Assembly (NCBI RefSeq): GCF_009649785.1
Contig: NZ_WJOK01000012.1
Span: 102,950 to 166,949 of the forward strand
DNA: 64,000 nt
Reading direction: 5' to 3'
Source: Agrobacterium tumefaciens
GTDB lineage: Bacteria; Pseudomonadota; Alphaproteobacteria; Rhizobiales; Rhizobiaceae
The notes beneath the pieces were generated by a model. It worked only from the letters and a program-made list of their open reading frames with translations. It searched no databases and had not been told where the DNA came from. Made by a program: the position numbers and the translations under genes. Of the stretch, positions 1-8,883 are shown piece after piece; the first letter of the stretch is position 1, and each line of letters starts with the position of its first letter.

Positions 1-371
1 CGTTTGACGCTGCAATCATGATCGGCGTGCTGCACCATTTGCCAGGGAACGCCGCAAAGCAGGATGTTCTGGCGCAGATTGCAATGCGGCTGTATCCTGA
101 CGCGCCCCTGATTGTGGCGGGGAATTATCGGGCGTATGCGTCGCAGCCCCTGCTCATGGCAGCATGGGCAGCACGCTGGCGTATGAACGGCGCCGGGCCA
201 GAAGAGGTCCAGGCCAAAATGGGCAAGATTCTGCAGGGTGCGGAGCCACCCCGATCGGAAGACGAGGTCATTTCATTGCTGGAAGGCGTTGGTTTCAACG
301 AACCGCTTCGGTTTTTTGCAAGCCTGTTTTGGGGAGCATGGCTGGCCCGACACGTGGGGAACGCTAAGTGA
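1..371 (+). CDS. SAM-dependent methyltransferase, C-terminal part (cut by window edge)
   Basis: The reading frame is open from base 3, so the start lies outside the window. The visible part begins with residues FDAAIMIGVLHHLP, which resembles motif IV of class I SAM-dependent methyltransferases (the hydrophobic strand followed by LHHL, common in the Methyltransf_11/25 group). The rest is helical with Trp-rich segments and ends at a TGA at 369-371. The SAM-binding GxGxG motif would lie upstream. Substrate and pathway cannot be inferred. It points toward the end of the blc operon, so the two units converge. Confidence 0.6.
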   Translation, partial: FDAAIMIGVLHHLPGNAAKQDVLAQIAMRLYPDAPLIVAGNYRAYASQPLLMAAWAARWRMNGAGPEEVQAKMGKILQGAEPPRSEDEVISLLEGVGFNEPLRFFASLFWGAWLARHVGNAK

Positions 372-643
372 GCGCCATGATCTGCTCCATTTGCAGACAG
401 TTTGGACCAAAAAGACAAGTTTACTCTAAGCCATCCGGTATTGGCAAATTGTCAGCCGGAACCCTGATGGCTCAACGTAACGCCGGGGCGAAAAACGTCG
501 TATGAGCACACTCGCGCAGCTAGAGGATAGCTTTCAGGCATTCGAAGCGACAACGCGAGCGACTTGAACGAAGGCGTATATCCGGAAAAGGCCGATGCGC
601 CGAAATACACGGTCCCGCTCGGCTCGGTGCCCTTGGCTCATAT
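372..643. other. Intergenic stretch with a coding-like relic
   Basis: No intact gene is visible. A plus-strand segment from about 546 reads as a plausible protein fragment (IRSDNASDLNEGVYPEKADA, then PKYTVPLGSVPLAH) without a start codon. It is probably the decayed end of a gene. Its family is not recognised. Confidence 0.3.
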
Positions 644-678
644 GATAAAAATCGGCGAGGCTGCATGCAACCTCGCCG
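644..678 (-). terminator. Rho-independent terminator of the blcABC operon
   Basis: An 8-bp GC-rich inverted repeat (CGGCGAGG at 653-660 and CCTCGCCG at 671-678) with a 10-nt loop is followed, in the minus direction, by a T-rich run (bases 644-652 read ATTTTTAT). It lies about 30 bp after the blcC stop codon, where a terminator for the operon is expected. Confidence 0.75.
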
Positions 679-706
679 TATCTGGCCGTTGACTTGCGCG
701 TTCTAT

Positions 707-1498
707 TTACGCGTAAAATTCGGGAGCCTTCTTGAAGTTCGCCCAGGCGTCAGGGTCATGGCCGGTGACGACTGTTGCATCATGCTTTTCGGCATAGGTG
801 CGGAGCTTCTGAACAGAACGGACCGTGTCAACGGTCGAGGCAAGGAACCCAGGCAAAGCCTTCTCTTCCCAGTGGTCCAGTGTGTAGGCAGCATCGATCG
901 TCAGGAGAAGCGGTTTGCTGTTTGGCAGGCGCACCAGGAAGGACTGGTGGCCTGGCGCATGACCGGGCGTGAAGATCGTGGTGAGCGTGCCGTCGCCGTA
1001 AACGTCGTAATAATCGTCCTGCGTACCGTTGAGGAACTGCCACTTCAGACCCGGCTTGTCGAAGTCCTTGCGGATATAGCCGCCGCCAGCAAACCAGTCG
1101 GGCGTAAAGGCATATTCGTATTCAGAGCGCTGCACGATGTGGGTTGCGTTGGGGAAGCGACCGATGGCGCCGGTATGATCGAGATGCAGGTGCGACTGCA
1201 CAACATATTTGACATCGGCCGGATCGAAACCAAGCGCCTTGATCTGGTCAACGCAGCCCTGGTCCTTGTCCAGCACTGGCCAATAGACATCGCAGATGCC
1301 GCCCCAATGGCCACGCGGATCCGTTGCAACTTCAATCGCGTTGCCGCCGTCGATCACGGTGTGCCCGGCCGGATGGGTAATCAGGAAAAACGGAACGGGG
1401 ATCTCATAGTCTGCACCGTTCCCCTGGTTCATCTTGATGTTGTGTACCTTGCATTTCAGCGTACCCGACTGAAGCATGTAAAGTCTGATATCGGTCAC
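707..1498 (-). CDS. blcC: BlcC/AttM gamma-butyrolactone and N-acyl-homoserine lactonase
   Basis: A 263-residue metallo-beta-lactamase-fold lactonase. The zinc-binding HxHxDH motif is visible as SHLHLDHTG near residue 108. Further metal ligands are GHAPGH, the TIDAAY aspartate and TGHDPD near the C-terminus. In Agrobacterium this enzyme opens gamma-butyrolactone to 4-hydroxybutyrate and also opens the lactone ring of acyl-homoserine lactones (quorum quenching). The start is GTG at 1498 with GGGAGG about 9 nt upstream; the protein begins MTDIRLYMLQSG as in AttM. It is the last gene of blcABC, 45 bp after blcB, followed by a terminator. Length and motifs are complete, so it should be active. Confidence 0.95.
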   Translation of the reverse strand: MTDIRLYMLQSGTLKCKVHNIKMNQGNGADYEIPVPFFLITHPAGHTVIDGGNAIEVATDPRGHWGGICDVYWPVLDKDQGCVDQIKALGFDPADVKYVVQSHLHLDHTGAIGRFPNATHIVQRSEYEYAFTPDWFAGGGYIRKDFDKPGLKWQFLNGTQDDYYDVYGDGTLTTIFTPGHAPGHQSFLVRLPNSKPLLLTIDAAYTLDHWEEKALPGFLASTVDTVRSVQKLRTYAEKHDATVVTGHDPDAWANFKKAPEFYA

Positions 1499-1543
1499 TC
1501 GTTTTCCTCCCTTGGGACTGAAGATATTGCTGTAAGAAATGGG

Positions 1544-2704
1544 TCAGAACGCCTCGCGGTAGAGCGCAAGCGCATCCTCTTCGCGGACTTCAACCGGATT
1601 ATTGACCAACAGACGGCTCTGTTTCATTGCGTCGGACGCAAGCATGGCGAGCGTGTTGTCCGTCACGCCGACATCGCGCAGACGCCGCGGCGCGCCGCTT
1701 TCGTCCATCAGCGTTTCCATATGCTGAACGAACGCATCCGAACGGGTTGCCGCATCCCCTTCACCCGGAACACCCAGCACGTCGGCAAGCTCCGCATAAA
1801 GCGACGCTGCAGCCTTCGCGTTAAAGCGTAAAACCGGCCCCAGCATCAGGGCATTGGAAAGCCCGTGTGGCACGTGATAATGGCCGCCCAGCGGATAAGC
1901 GAGCGCGTGCACGGCGGCCACCGGTGAGTTGGCGAAAGCCTGACCTGCCAATGTCGCACCCAACAGCATGCCTTCACGGGCTTTCCGGTCGGCCCCGTTC
2001 CTGCAGGCGGCGATCAGGTTTGCACCGAGCAGACGCAGTGCCTCGCGCGCCAGAGCATCTGATAGCGGGTTCTTCTTGTGTTTGCTGGTGTAAGCCTCGA
2101 TGGCATGCACCATGGCATCGATACCGGTGGCAGCCGTATGGACCTGCGGCAGTCCCACCGTCAGTTCAGCATCCAGAAGAACGAAATCAGCGTAAAGCTG
2201 CGGGGAAACGACCCCCATCTTGGTGGTTTCGCCCGTGGTGATGATCGAGATGTTTGTGACTTCCGAACCTGTACCGGCCGTGGTCGGCACCAGCACGAGC
2301 GGCAGGCGTGATCCCTTTACGTTGCCGATCCCGTACATGTCGGCAAGCGTCTGGTCGGAGACCAGAAGGACAGCCACGAGCTTGGCGATATCGAGCGATG
2401 AGCCCCCGCCAAGACCGATGACGATATCGACGCCGATCTGCCTTGCGGACTCGACGCAGTCGGCAACGATATGCTCTGGCGGATCAGCAACGACCTTGTC
2501 GAAGATCGTGACGTTAAAGCCGCTGGCCGCAAGGGCGTCAGCAATCGGCTCGATGAGGCCGGCCTTGATGAGACCTGCATCGGTAATCAGCAGCGCCTTG
2601 CGCGCCTGAAACCTGCCGGAAAGAATCTCTCCGAGGCGCTGGGCGCCACCCCAGGCAACCTGCATGGAGGGAACGGTGCGGAATTCGAAAGGGTTGATGG
2701 TCAT
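1544..2704 (-). CDS. blcB: BlcB/AttL 4-hydroxybutyrate dehydrogenase (iron-type alcohol dehydrogenase)
   Basis: A 386-residue group III (iron-containing) alcohol dehydrogenase. The NAD-binding GGGSSLDIAK motif lies near residue 95, followed by PTTAGTGSEVT. Metal-site histidines are in the DAMVHAIEAY segment and the VPHGLSNALMLGPVL segment. In the blc pathway it oxidises 4-hydroxybutyrate, released by BlcC, to succinate semialdehyde. The start at 2704 (MTINPFEFRTV) is chosen because GGAGG precedes it; an upstream in-frame Met at 2743 lies inside blcA. Second gene of the operon, starting 20 bp after the blcA stop. Confidence 0.93.
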   Translation of the reverse strand: MTINPFEFRTVPSMQVAWGGAQRLGEILSGRFQARKALLITDAGLIKAGLIEPIADALAASGFNVTIFDKVVADPPEHIVADCVESARQIGVDIVIGLGGGSSLDIAKLVAVLLVSDQTLADMYGIGNVKGSRLPLVLVPTTAGTGSEVTNISIITTGETTKMGVVSPQLYADFVLLDAELTVGLPQVHTAATGIDAMVHAIEAYTSKHKKNPLSDALAREALRLLGANLIAACRNGADRKAREGMLLGATLAGQAFANSPVAAVHALAYPLGGHYHVPHGLSNALMLGPVLRFNAKAAASLYAELADVLGVPGEGDAATRSDAFVQHMETLMDESGAPRRLRDVGVTDNTLAMLASDAMKQSRLLVNNPVEVREEDALALYREAF

Positions 2705-2724
2705 CTGATCCTCCCAGCGTGATC

Positions 2725-4179
2725 TCAGCCGATGGCCGAGCACAGGTATTTGATTTCAAGATATTCATCGATGCCGTAGTGCGAGCCTTCGCGGCCCAAG
2801 CCGGACTGCTTCACGCCACCGAATGGTGCGACTTCGTTGGAGATGAGGCCTGTATTGTGGCCCACCATGCCGTATTCGAGCGCTTCTGCGACACGCCATG
2901 TCCGGCGGACATTCTCGGTGTAGAAATAGGCCGCCAGACCAAATTCGGTGTCGTTCGCCATGGCGACCGCTTCGTCTTCCGTCCCGAACCTAAAGAGCGG
3001 GGCGACGGGTCCAAAGGTCTCCTCACGGGCAACCTTCATGGCCTGGGTTGCACCGGTCAGAACCGTTGGTTCGTAAAACGTGCCTCCAAGAGCATGGCGC
3101 TTTCCGCCGGTGACGATCGTTGCTCCCTTGCCAAGGGCATCAGCAACGTGATCCTCGACCTTTGCCACGGCATCCTGGTCGATCAGTGGACCGATCAGAA
3201 CACCAGGTTCGGTGCCCTCACCGACGGACAGGCTTTCGACCCTTTTGACCAGCTTTTCCGCGAATGCGTCGTAAACACCATCCTGGACATAGATCCGGTT
3301 GGAGCACACGCAGGTCTGTCCGGCATTGCGGTATTTCGAAACGATCGCGCCCTCAACGGCCGCATCCAGATCGGCATCATCAAAGACGATGAAAGGCGCA
3401 TTGCCACCAAGTTCCAGCGACAGTTTCTTGATCGTCGGGGCCGATTGCGCCATCAGCAGACGACCGACTTCGGTCGATCCGGTAAAGGAGATCTTTCGCA
3501 CCGTGTCGCTTTCGGTAAACACCTTGCCGATATCGCGTGCGGCGCCCGTCACCACCTGGAAGACACCGGCGGGAACGCCCGCTTCTTCGGCAAGAACACC
3601 CAGAGCAAGTGCGGTGAGAGGGGTCTGCTCAGCCGGTTTGACGATCATCGTGCAGCCTGCGGCAAGTGCCGGGGCCGCCTTGCGGGTGATCATCGCGGCC
3701 GGGAAGTTCCATGGCGTGATCGCGGCGCAGACGCCGATCGGCTGCTTCAGGATGGTAATGCGCTTGTCCGTGGTCGGCGAAGGAATGGTATCGCCATAAA
3801 CACGTTTGGCTTCCTCCGCGAACCATTCCACGAAAGATGCCGCATAAAGGGCTTCGCCCTTTGCTTCCGCAAACGGCTTTCCCTGCTCGGCAGTCATCAA
3901 CGCACCAAGATCGTCAGCGTTAGCCACCATGAGATCAAACCATCGACGCAATATGGCAGCGCGGTCCTTCGCAGCCCGGCGGCTCCACTCGGAAAATGCC
4001 TTGCCTGCTGACTCGACTGCAGCTTCAACCTCATCTGCCGACAATGAAGGAACGTGACCGATGATCATCGAGTTGGCGGGATTTTCGACCGCAATCGTCT
4101 TGCCATCCGCAGCTTTCAGCCAGCGACCATTCACCAGGCAGGCATCACGCAACAGCGCCGCATTTTTTAGCTTGATCAT
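2725..4179 (-). CDS. blcA: BlcA/AttK NAD(P)-dependent succinate semialdehyde dehydrogenase
   Basis: A 484-residue aldehyde dehydrogenase of the GabD type. Visible family motifs are TPWNFPAAMITRK (cofactor-binding region), FTGSTEVGR, the general base in LELGGNAP and the catalytic cysteine in NAGQTCVCSNR. The C-terminus carries PFGGVKQSGLGREG. It converts succinate semialdehyde to succinate, which enters the TCA cycle, and so completes growth on gamma-butyrolactone. The start at 4179 (MIKLKNAALL) follows GGGAGAGG; an in-frame ATG at 4194 would remove that spacing. It is the first gene of blcABC and faces the BlcR operator. Confidence 0.94.
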   Translation of the reverse strand: MIKLKNAALLRDACLVNGRWLKAADGKTIAVENPANSMIIGHVPSLSADEVEAAVESAGKAFSEWSRRAAKDRAAILRRWFDLMVANADDLGALMTAEQGKPFAEAKGEALYAASFVEWFAEEAKRVYGDTIPSPTTDKRITILKQPIGVCAAITPWNFPAAMITRKAAPALAAGCTMIVKPAEQTPLTALALGVLAEEAGVPAGVFQVVTGAARDIGKVFTESDTVRKISFTGSTEVGRLLMAQSAPTIKKLSLELGGNAPFIVFDDADLDAAVEGAIVSKYRNAGQTCVCSNRIYVQDGVYDAFAEKLVKRVESLSVGEGTEPGVLIGPLIDQDAVAKVEDHVADALGKGATIVTGGKRHALGGTFYEPTVLTGATQAMKVAREETFGPVAPLFRFGTEDEAVAMANDTEFGLAAYFYTENVRRTWRVAEALEYGMVGHNTGLISNEVAPFGGVKQSGLGREGSHYGIDEYLEIKYLCSAIG

Positions 4180-4197
4180 CCACCTCTCCCGCACTAA

Positions 4198-4229
4198 AGT
4201 TCAACTAATTGAACTTGAATCATTAGAGT
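4198..4229. promoter_or_regulatory. BlcR operator: two overlapping palindromes in the blcR-blcA intergenic region
   Basis: Bases 4198-4215 (AGTTCAACTAATTGAACT) form a perfect palindrome with a GTTCAA/TTGAAC core. Bases 4213-4229 (ACTTGAATCATTAGAGT) form a second, imperfect dyad sharing the ACT of the first. They sit 18-50 bp upstream of blcA and 42-73 bp upstream of blcR. BlcR of A. tumefaciens is known to bind paired inverted repeats in this intergenic region and to release DNA on binding succinate semialdehyde, so these are the expected sites. Confidence 0.8.
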
Positions 4230-4270
4230 GAACTATGGGCCAAAGGGGCCAAGTGTGTCAAGGAAGGTGC

Positions 4271-5062
4271 ATGGCTGAAGATCAACAATCGTCGCAAATA
4301 TCAGACACTGTACCGGCACTCAGACGCGCCGTGCGTATTCTGGATCTTGTGGCAGGTTCCCCGCGGGACCTTACAGCCGCCGAGCTGACACGATTTCTGG
4401 ATTTGCCCAAAAGCAGCGCGCATGGCTTGCTTGCGGTGATGACTGAGCTTGATCTTCTGGCGCGATCTGCCGATGGAACCCTGCGTATTGGACCCCACTC
4501 GCTCAGATGGGCGAATGGTTTTCTGTCGCACCTCGATATCGTATCGACATTCAACGACCATCTCGCCCAGCGCCACGACCTCGATCCCTACACGGTGACC
4601 CTCACCGTCCGCGAGGGTGGCGAAGTCGTTTACATCGGCTGTCGCAACTCGGCTCAGCCGCTTGGACACACGTTTCGGATCGGTATGCGTCTGCCGGCGC
4701 CATTTACGGCCACCGGGAAGATCCTCCTGTCCGATCTGGGGCCCGGTGAATTGAGGATGCTGTTCTCTCAATTTCCACAGCCTCTGACATCAAGGAGCGT
4801 TGCTGGCCTTTCGCAGCTTGAAGAGGAACTGGCTCTGACGCGCGCTCGCGGCTACTCCATCGACGATGGTCAGATCCGCGAAGGTATGCTTTGCATTGGG
4901 GCTGCCATACGCGATTACTCGGGAGCCGCATCTGCCGGCATTGCAATCAGTCTGATCCGCAGCGAAGCCAGCGACGAAAAAATCGCTAGCCTTGGTGAGG
5001 AGCTTCGCACCACAGCCAACGCGCTTTCAGAAAAGCTTGGGTACCGATCGCAGAAAGACTAG
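4271..5062 (+). CDS. blcR: BlcR/AttJ, IclR-family repressor of blcABC
   Basis: A 263-residue IclR-type regulator. The N-terminal winged helix (residues about 15-75) includes LTAAELTRFLDLPKSSAHGL. The C-terminal ligand domain carries PLPAPFTATGKILLS-type sequence and ends with the typical IclR helix. It is divergent from blcA and flanks the paired palindromes. In the Agrobacterium model it represses blcABC until succinate semialdehyde or related metabolites bind. The start at 4271 is preferred (AAGGAAGG just upstream, MAEDQQSS); an in-frame ATG at 4235 would overlap the operator end more closely and lacks a ribosome site. Confidence 0.92.
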   Translation: MAEDQQSSQISDTVPALRRAVRILDLVAGSPRDLTAAELTRFLDLPKSSAHGLLAVMTELDLLARSADGTLRIGPHSLRWANGFLSHLDIVSTFNDHLAQRHDLDPYTVTLTVREGGEVVYIGCRNSAQPLGHTFRIGMRLPAPFTATGKILLSDLGPGELRMLFSQFPQPLTSRSVAGLSQLEEELALTRARGYSIDDGQIREGMLCIGAAIRDYSGAASAGIAISLIRSEASDEKIASLGEELRTTANALSEKLGYRSQKD

Positions 5063-5417
5063 TCGTAACCCGTAGCGGTATAGTCGATGCCGACCAGCCC
5101 AGCTTTGCTGTATGCGCCAGTGCACCGATACCCCAGGTAGCCCCTGTCCCAAGTACGGCTGCGCCGAGCGCAGTTCGGGTCGAGAACATAAAAGACTTCA
5201 TCGATGTATTGAGCACCAAGGGAAAAGACCTCGGCCCGCAGATGCACGATCCACCGCGTTGCCTTATTCCTGGCTGGGACGAAGCCGAACAATGGGTTGT
5301 CATCACAAGACGACTCCTTCGGAGCGTGTCCTGGGTGTCGCGCCTACCCGGATAAGACGGCGCCTGTAAGCTTAGGCACCGTTCCAGCCGATATCTCGCC
5401 TGGAACAGTGGGACAGG
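5063..5417. other. Intergenic region between convergent blcR and attH
   Basis: No supported gene. Short minus-strand frames (for example a 77-codon one at 5059-5292) have no recognisable family or ribosome site. An inverted repeat GTTCCAG (5381-5387) / CTGGAAC (5400-5406) lies just after the attH stop. It could be part of a bidirectional terminator but has no T-run. Confidence 0.4.
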
Positions 5418-6485
5418 CTAATATCCGGTCATCTCCAGATAGCCTTGTCCCGATGTGCTTCCATCAAACTCTATTGGCCCCTCCCAGTAGGGGGTTGACG
5501 TCGCCATCCAGGCTTTCTCGTTCAGGGGCTTCGTCTTTATGTCGAGGCCACGGCTGGGTATCTTCACGCTCCATTCGACCGGAATGCTCTTGCCGTTGAT
5601 ATCCGCGGTTCGCAACGGACTGAGCAAAACGTCGTCCGGATCGACGGGAGACGCCCTGCCATCGGCGGAAATCCAGTTGGCGGAGATGTAGCCGCTTTTG
5701 TCGTCACGCAGACGGAAGGCCATGAGTTTTTCGCCGGATTCAAGGTGAAGGGAAAACCAGTCCCATCCCGTCTGGCTCGAGGCTAGCGGTTGCGACGACC
5801 ATTCCCGATCGAGCCACGCCTCGCCCGTTACCTCATGGGTTTCACCATCAAGAAAGACGCTGCCGCTGACACTGTAGAATGGCTGGGAGTAATAATAGCT
5901 TGCTTGGCCCTCTGCCGATTTAACCGAGTAGCCGTTGTCCCCCTGACGCACCAAAGGCCCGTGGGCTTGAAGTTTCAGACGATACCGGAAGCTCTCGCCA
6001 CTGGCGTTCAAATCAAGCTGATCGAGGTCGTCCCGTGCATTGTCAGTTCCTGCCTTCATTTGCCAATTGTCAATCCAGGCGTCGAAGGGTTCGCCTTTGA
6101 CCCCCGCCTGTCCCACGCCTCCCCGCGCCAGCCGTTCGGCAACATGGTGACGGCTGGCAGTCGTCACGGCTGCGTGGCCAATCCAAATTTGAGGGTCGGA
6201 CCATCCGGGGCGCTCGACAGGTTCAAGCGCAGAACGAAAGAGTGTCCATTGGACGCCCATGCGCCGTCCATCGGCCGTCTGCAGATTTGCAGTAACGTAC
6301 CACCACTCGATCCTGAAACCGGGATGTGCCTTGTGGTCTTTTGGAAAGACGATTTCAACGCCGCGTGTGGGAATGCTGAAGCCTTCGGCATTTGACCCGA
6401 GGCCCGCAAAGCCTTGCCCCATGACCGGCGTGGGCAAGGAAGTGCATGAACCGCAAAGGAGCAGGAGGACGGCTTTAGCGTTCAC
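5418..6485 (-). CDS. attH: AttH/CrtC-like lipocalin-fold lipoprotein
   Basis: A 355-residue protein of the AttH (CrtC, hydroxyneurosporene-synthase-like) family. The N-terminus MNAKAVLLLLCGSC is a short signal sequence with a possible lipobox cysteine. The family's hallmark EWWYVTANLQ follows near residue 60, and a tandem lipocalin-like half contains WLDREWSSQ and GWDWFSLHL. In bacterial genomes such proteins usually accompany an FtsX-type permease and an ABC ATPase, exactly as here: its start overlaps the permease end by 11 bp. It is likely an outer-leaflet or periplasmic partner of that exporter, binding or modifying an unknown lipophilic ligand. No enzymatic activity is claimed. Confidence 0.85.
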   Translation of the reverse strand: MNAKAVLLLLCGSCTSLPTPVMGQGFAGLGSNAEGFSIPTRGVEIVFPKDHKAHPGFRIEWWYVTANLQTADGRRMGVQWTLFRSALEPVERPGWSDPQIWIGHAAVTTASRHHVAERLARGGVGQAGVKGEPFDAWIDNWQMKAGTDNARDDLDQLDLNASGESFRYRLKLQAHGPLVRQGDNGYSVKSAEGQASYYYSQPFYSVSGSVFLDGETHEVTGEAWLDREWSSQPLASSQTGWDWFSLHLESGEKLMAFRLRDDKSGYISANWISADGRASPVDPDDVLLSPLRTADINGKSIPVEWSVKIPSRGLDIKTKPLNEKAWMATSTPYWEGPIEFDGSTSGQGYLEMTGY

Positions 6486-8883
6486 TGGCGAATATCCTCA
6501 GAAGATCGGCCGGCGCGGTTTTAGCAAGCCGTCGAACAGGGATCAGGACCGAAATGATGGCGGCGAGCAGGGCAACAAGACCCAGCCTCAGCCAGTCTAG
6601 CGGAAACAGGATCAGCGGCAGTCGCCATCCAAAAGCCTCCACATTGATGATTGCCAGCAAAACCCAGGCCAGTCCCAGCCCGACAGGAATGGCGGCAATG
6701 AATGTCACAAGCCATAGAGCAAGAGTTCGCAGGACCTCCAGCATCGCAAGGTCGCGGCGACGAAGTCCAAGTGCCCAGACAGGAGCAAGCTGCGGCAATC
6801 GAAGCGAAGCGAGCGTAAGCTGGCTCGAAAACATGGCAAAACCCGCCACCGCGAGCGTGAGCACATTAAGCGCGCCGGTGACCGCAAACGTCTGTTCGAA
6901 GATTGCAGCAGACTGCCGTTTCAGCGAGGCCTGGTCGACAATATTGGCTTCGGGTAGCCCGAACTCCGTCATGAGGCGTTGTCTGAAGCCCGCAACCTCC
7001 TGTGGCTGCATGCGAAGGCCGTATCTCAGCTTTTCCACGTCCCGGTAGTGCTGGACAAGGGCATCAAGACCAATGATGATTTCGCCCCTCGGATTGCCAT
7101 AGTCGGAAAACACCCCGACGACGCGGGCTTTCCAGCCACCTGGCATTTCTATCTCTGCGCCGGGCGACGCCTTTCCTGACCTCCAGAACTGTTCGTTGAC
7201 CAGTGTACCCTTCCCGCTCGCAATCTCGTCCCATATTGCGGGCCCGCCCGAAATCAACGGCCAATGATCCCTGTATGTCGCATCGTCAGCGACGCCGAAG
7301 ATGCGGACCTTCTGCCCCGAAATTTCCCCTTCCGTACTCCAGATGGGCAGAACCGCCCTTGCGTGGTGGGGAAACCACTGCCGCAGACGCGCAGCTTCAG
7401 CCTCGTCACGGGCCGTCACATAGACCTCTGCGGCCAGGCGCTGATCGAGCCATCCCACAAAGGTTTGCCTGAAGCTTGAGACCATGGTGCCGACCCCGAT
7501 ATTGGCCGACAAAGCGAGCAGCAATGCCATCAGCGCAAGGGAAAGACCTGGCAGCTGCTGGCGCGTATCGGCGAAAAACCAGCGGGTCAGTCCGTGTCCG
7601 GAGATGTGTTCGGCCACTCTCATGCCCAGTGCCAGCAAGGTTGGAAGAATGAGTGCAGCGCCCAGAAGAAGCGCTGCAAGCACTGCGAAACCTGAAATGA
7701 GACCGCCGCCCAGCAGCACAAGCGCGCCGGATACAAAAAGCAGAACCATCCCGGCGGCCGCCTGATGGAGGAGGCTTTTCGTGGACACCATCGCCCACGC
7801 CCTGCCCTGTGCCGTGGACAGTATCGGCATCCGCCAGACGCGGAGGAGATGTTGAAGCGAGGAGAGCCCGGTCCCCACCAGCGCCATTGCAAGGCCGGCG
7901 ATCCACCATTCAGGCCGCAGCGAGAGTGAACCGGCAACACTGGCCCCGTAAAGGCCACGCAAGGTCGCGGCCACGCCCGGCAATAGAGCCGATGCGACAA
8001 CGTAGCCGACGACAATGCCCAGCGCTCCCGATACCAGCGCAAAGAGCGCGGTTTCGATAACCAGCATCGCGGTCAGGGAGCGAAGCGAGACCCCGAGCGA
8101 CCGTATGGTCCTGAACGTGCCACGCCGTTGCTCGAACGACAGGCCCGTTGCGGAATACACGATGAAGAGACCGACAACGAAGGCAAGAAAACCAAAAGCC
8201 GTCAGGTTGAGATGAAAACTGTCCGTGAGGCTTGCGACGTCGGGCCTGCTTCTTGCCTGTTCGAGGGAAAGTTCAGGGGCTATGTTTCCGATCGTCGGAA
8301 GATCGGGGTCTTGCGATGGCGAAACGATAAGCCGGCTCAGTTCACCATTGCGTTTCAACATGCGGTCAGCCGTGGAAATATCGACGAATGCTGCGCCATC
8401 GGGGAGATCCGCTCGTGCCTTAATGGTAAGGCCAGAGGTATCTTTCAATGTGGCAGCCGTTGCAGGCGAAACGATCATCTGTCCGGGCGTCTGAATGAAT
8501 TCCACCAGCCCGGACGGATCAGATGGTGCAGGCACCATTCCGTCCGACGGCATGGTCAGGGGGTCGATGCCGATAAGCCTGATACGCGTCGTACCAAACC
8601 TGTAATCGCCTTCAATGATCGGAGAGACGTGCAAACCCGCCCTTCGAAGCCGGGCATATGTTTGCGAGGAAATTCTGCCGCCGTCCTTTGCCACCAGTTG
8701 ATCCAGCTGGTTTTGCGCCAGGACCGAGGCCGCCCGGTCATAACTTGCTCTGGCTTCGGCATTGATTGCCTGGACCGCGCACCAGAGGCCGGTTGCAAGC
8801 GTGACGCCGACAATGAGAGTGAGAAGCTGAAGCGGTCGGTAGCGCCAGTGTGAGAGCAGCGCCCGGAAAGCGGTCCAGTTCAT
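6475..8883 (-). CDS. FtsX/MacB-type ABC transporter permease
   Basis: An 802-residue membrane protein. It has one N-terminal transmembrane helix, a roughly 200-residue periplasmic domain, then two FtsX-like blocks: the first near residues 225-350 (GFLAFVVGLFIVYSATGLSF, then ETALFALVSGALGIVVGYVV) and the second near 690-800. Several extra helices sit in between. This fits type VII/MacB-like mechanotransmission permeases such as lipoprotein or lysophospholipid exporters. It overlaps the ATPase gene by 4 bp (ATGA) and attH by 11 bp, so the three form one operon. In A. tumefaciens C58 the att region is annotated with attE-H in this setting; whether this single ORF corresponds to attF plus attG is not decided. 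Confidence 0.85.
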   Translation of the reverse strand: MNWTAFRALLSHWRYRPLQLLTLIVGVTLATGLWCAVQAINAEARASYDRAASVLAQNQLDQLVAKDGGRISSQTYARLRRAGLHVSPIIEGDYRFGTTRIRLIGIDPLTMPSDGMVPAPSDPSGLVEFIQTPGQMIVSPATAATLKDTSGLTIKARADLPDGAAFVDISTADRMLKRNGELSRLIVSPSQDPDLPTIGNIAPELSLEQARSRPDVASLTDSFHLNLTAFGFLAFVVGLFIVYSATGLSFEQRRGTFRTIRSLGVSLRSLTAMLVIETALFALVSGALGIVVGYVVASALLPGVAATLRGLYGASVAGSLSLRPEWWIAGLAMALVGTGLSSLQHLLRVWRMPILSTAQGRAWAMVSTKSLLHQAAAGMVLLFVSGALVLLGGGLISGFAVLAALLLGAALILPTLLALGMRVAEHISGHGLTRWFFADTRQQLPGLSLALMALLLALSANIGVGTMVSSFRQTFVGWLDQRLAAEVYVTARDEAEAARLRQWFPHHARAVLPIWSTEGEISGQKVRIFGVADDATYRDHWPLISGGPAIWDEIASGKGTLVNEQFWRSGKASPGAEIEMPGGWKARVVGVFSDYGNPRGEIIIGLDALVQHYRDVEKLRYGLRMQPQEVAGFRQRLMTEFGLPEANIVDQASLKRQSAAIFEQTFAVTGALNVLTLAVAGFAMFSSQLTLASLRLPQLAPVWALGLRRRDLAMLEVLRTLALWLVTFIAAIPVGLGLAWVLLAIINVEAFGWRLPLILFPLDWLRLGLVALLAAIISVLIPVRRLAKTAPADLLRIFASER

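Noticed and set aside
665..1831. 388-codon plus-strand frame opposite blcC and blcB
   Set aside because: It is antisense to two well-supported genes, has no family motif and no ribosome site; high GC gives long shadow frames.
2719..4011. 430-codon plus-strand frame opposite blcA
   Set aside because: Shadow of the aldehyde dehydrogenase gene; no domain features.
5059..5306. Minus-strand frames between blcR and attH as an attI-like gene
   Set aside because: No ribosome site or recognisable domain; gene name alone is not evidence.
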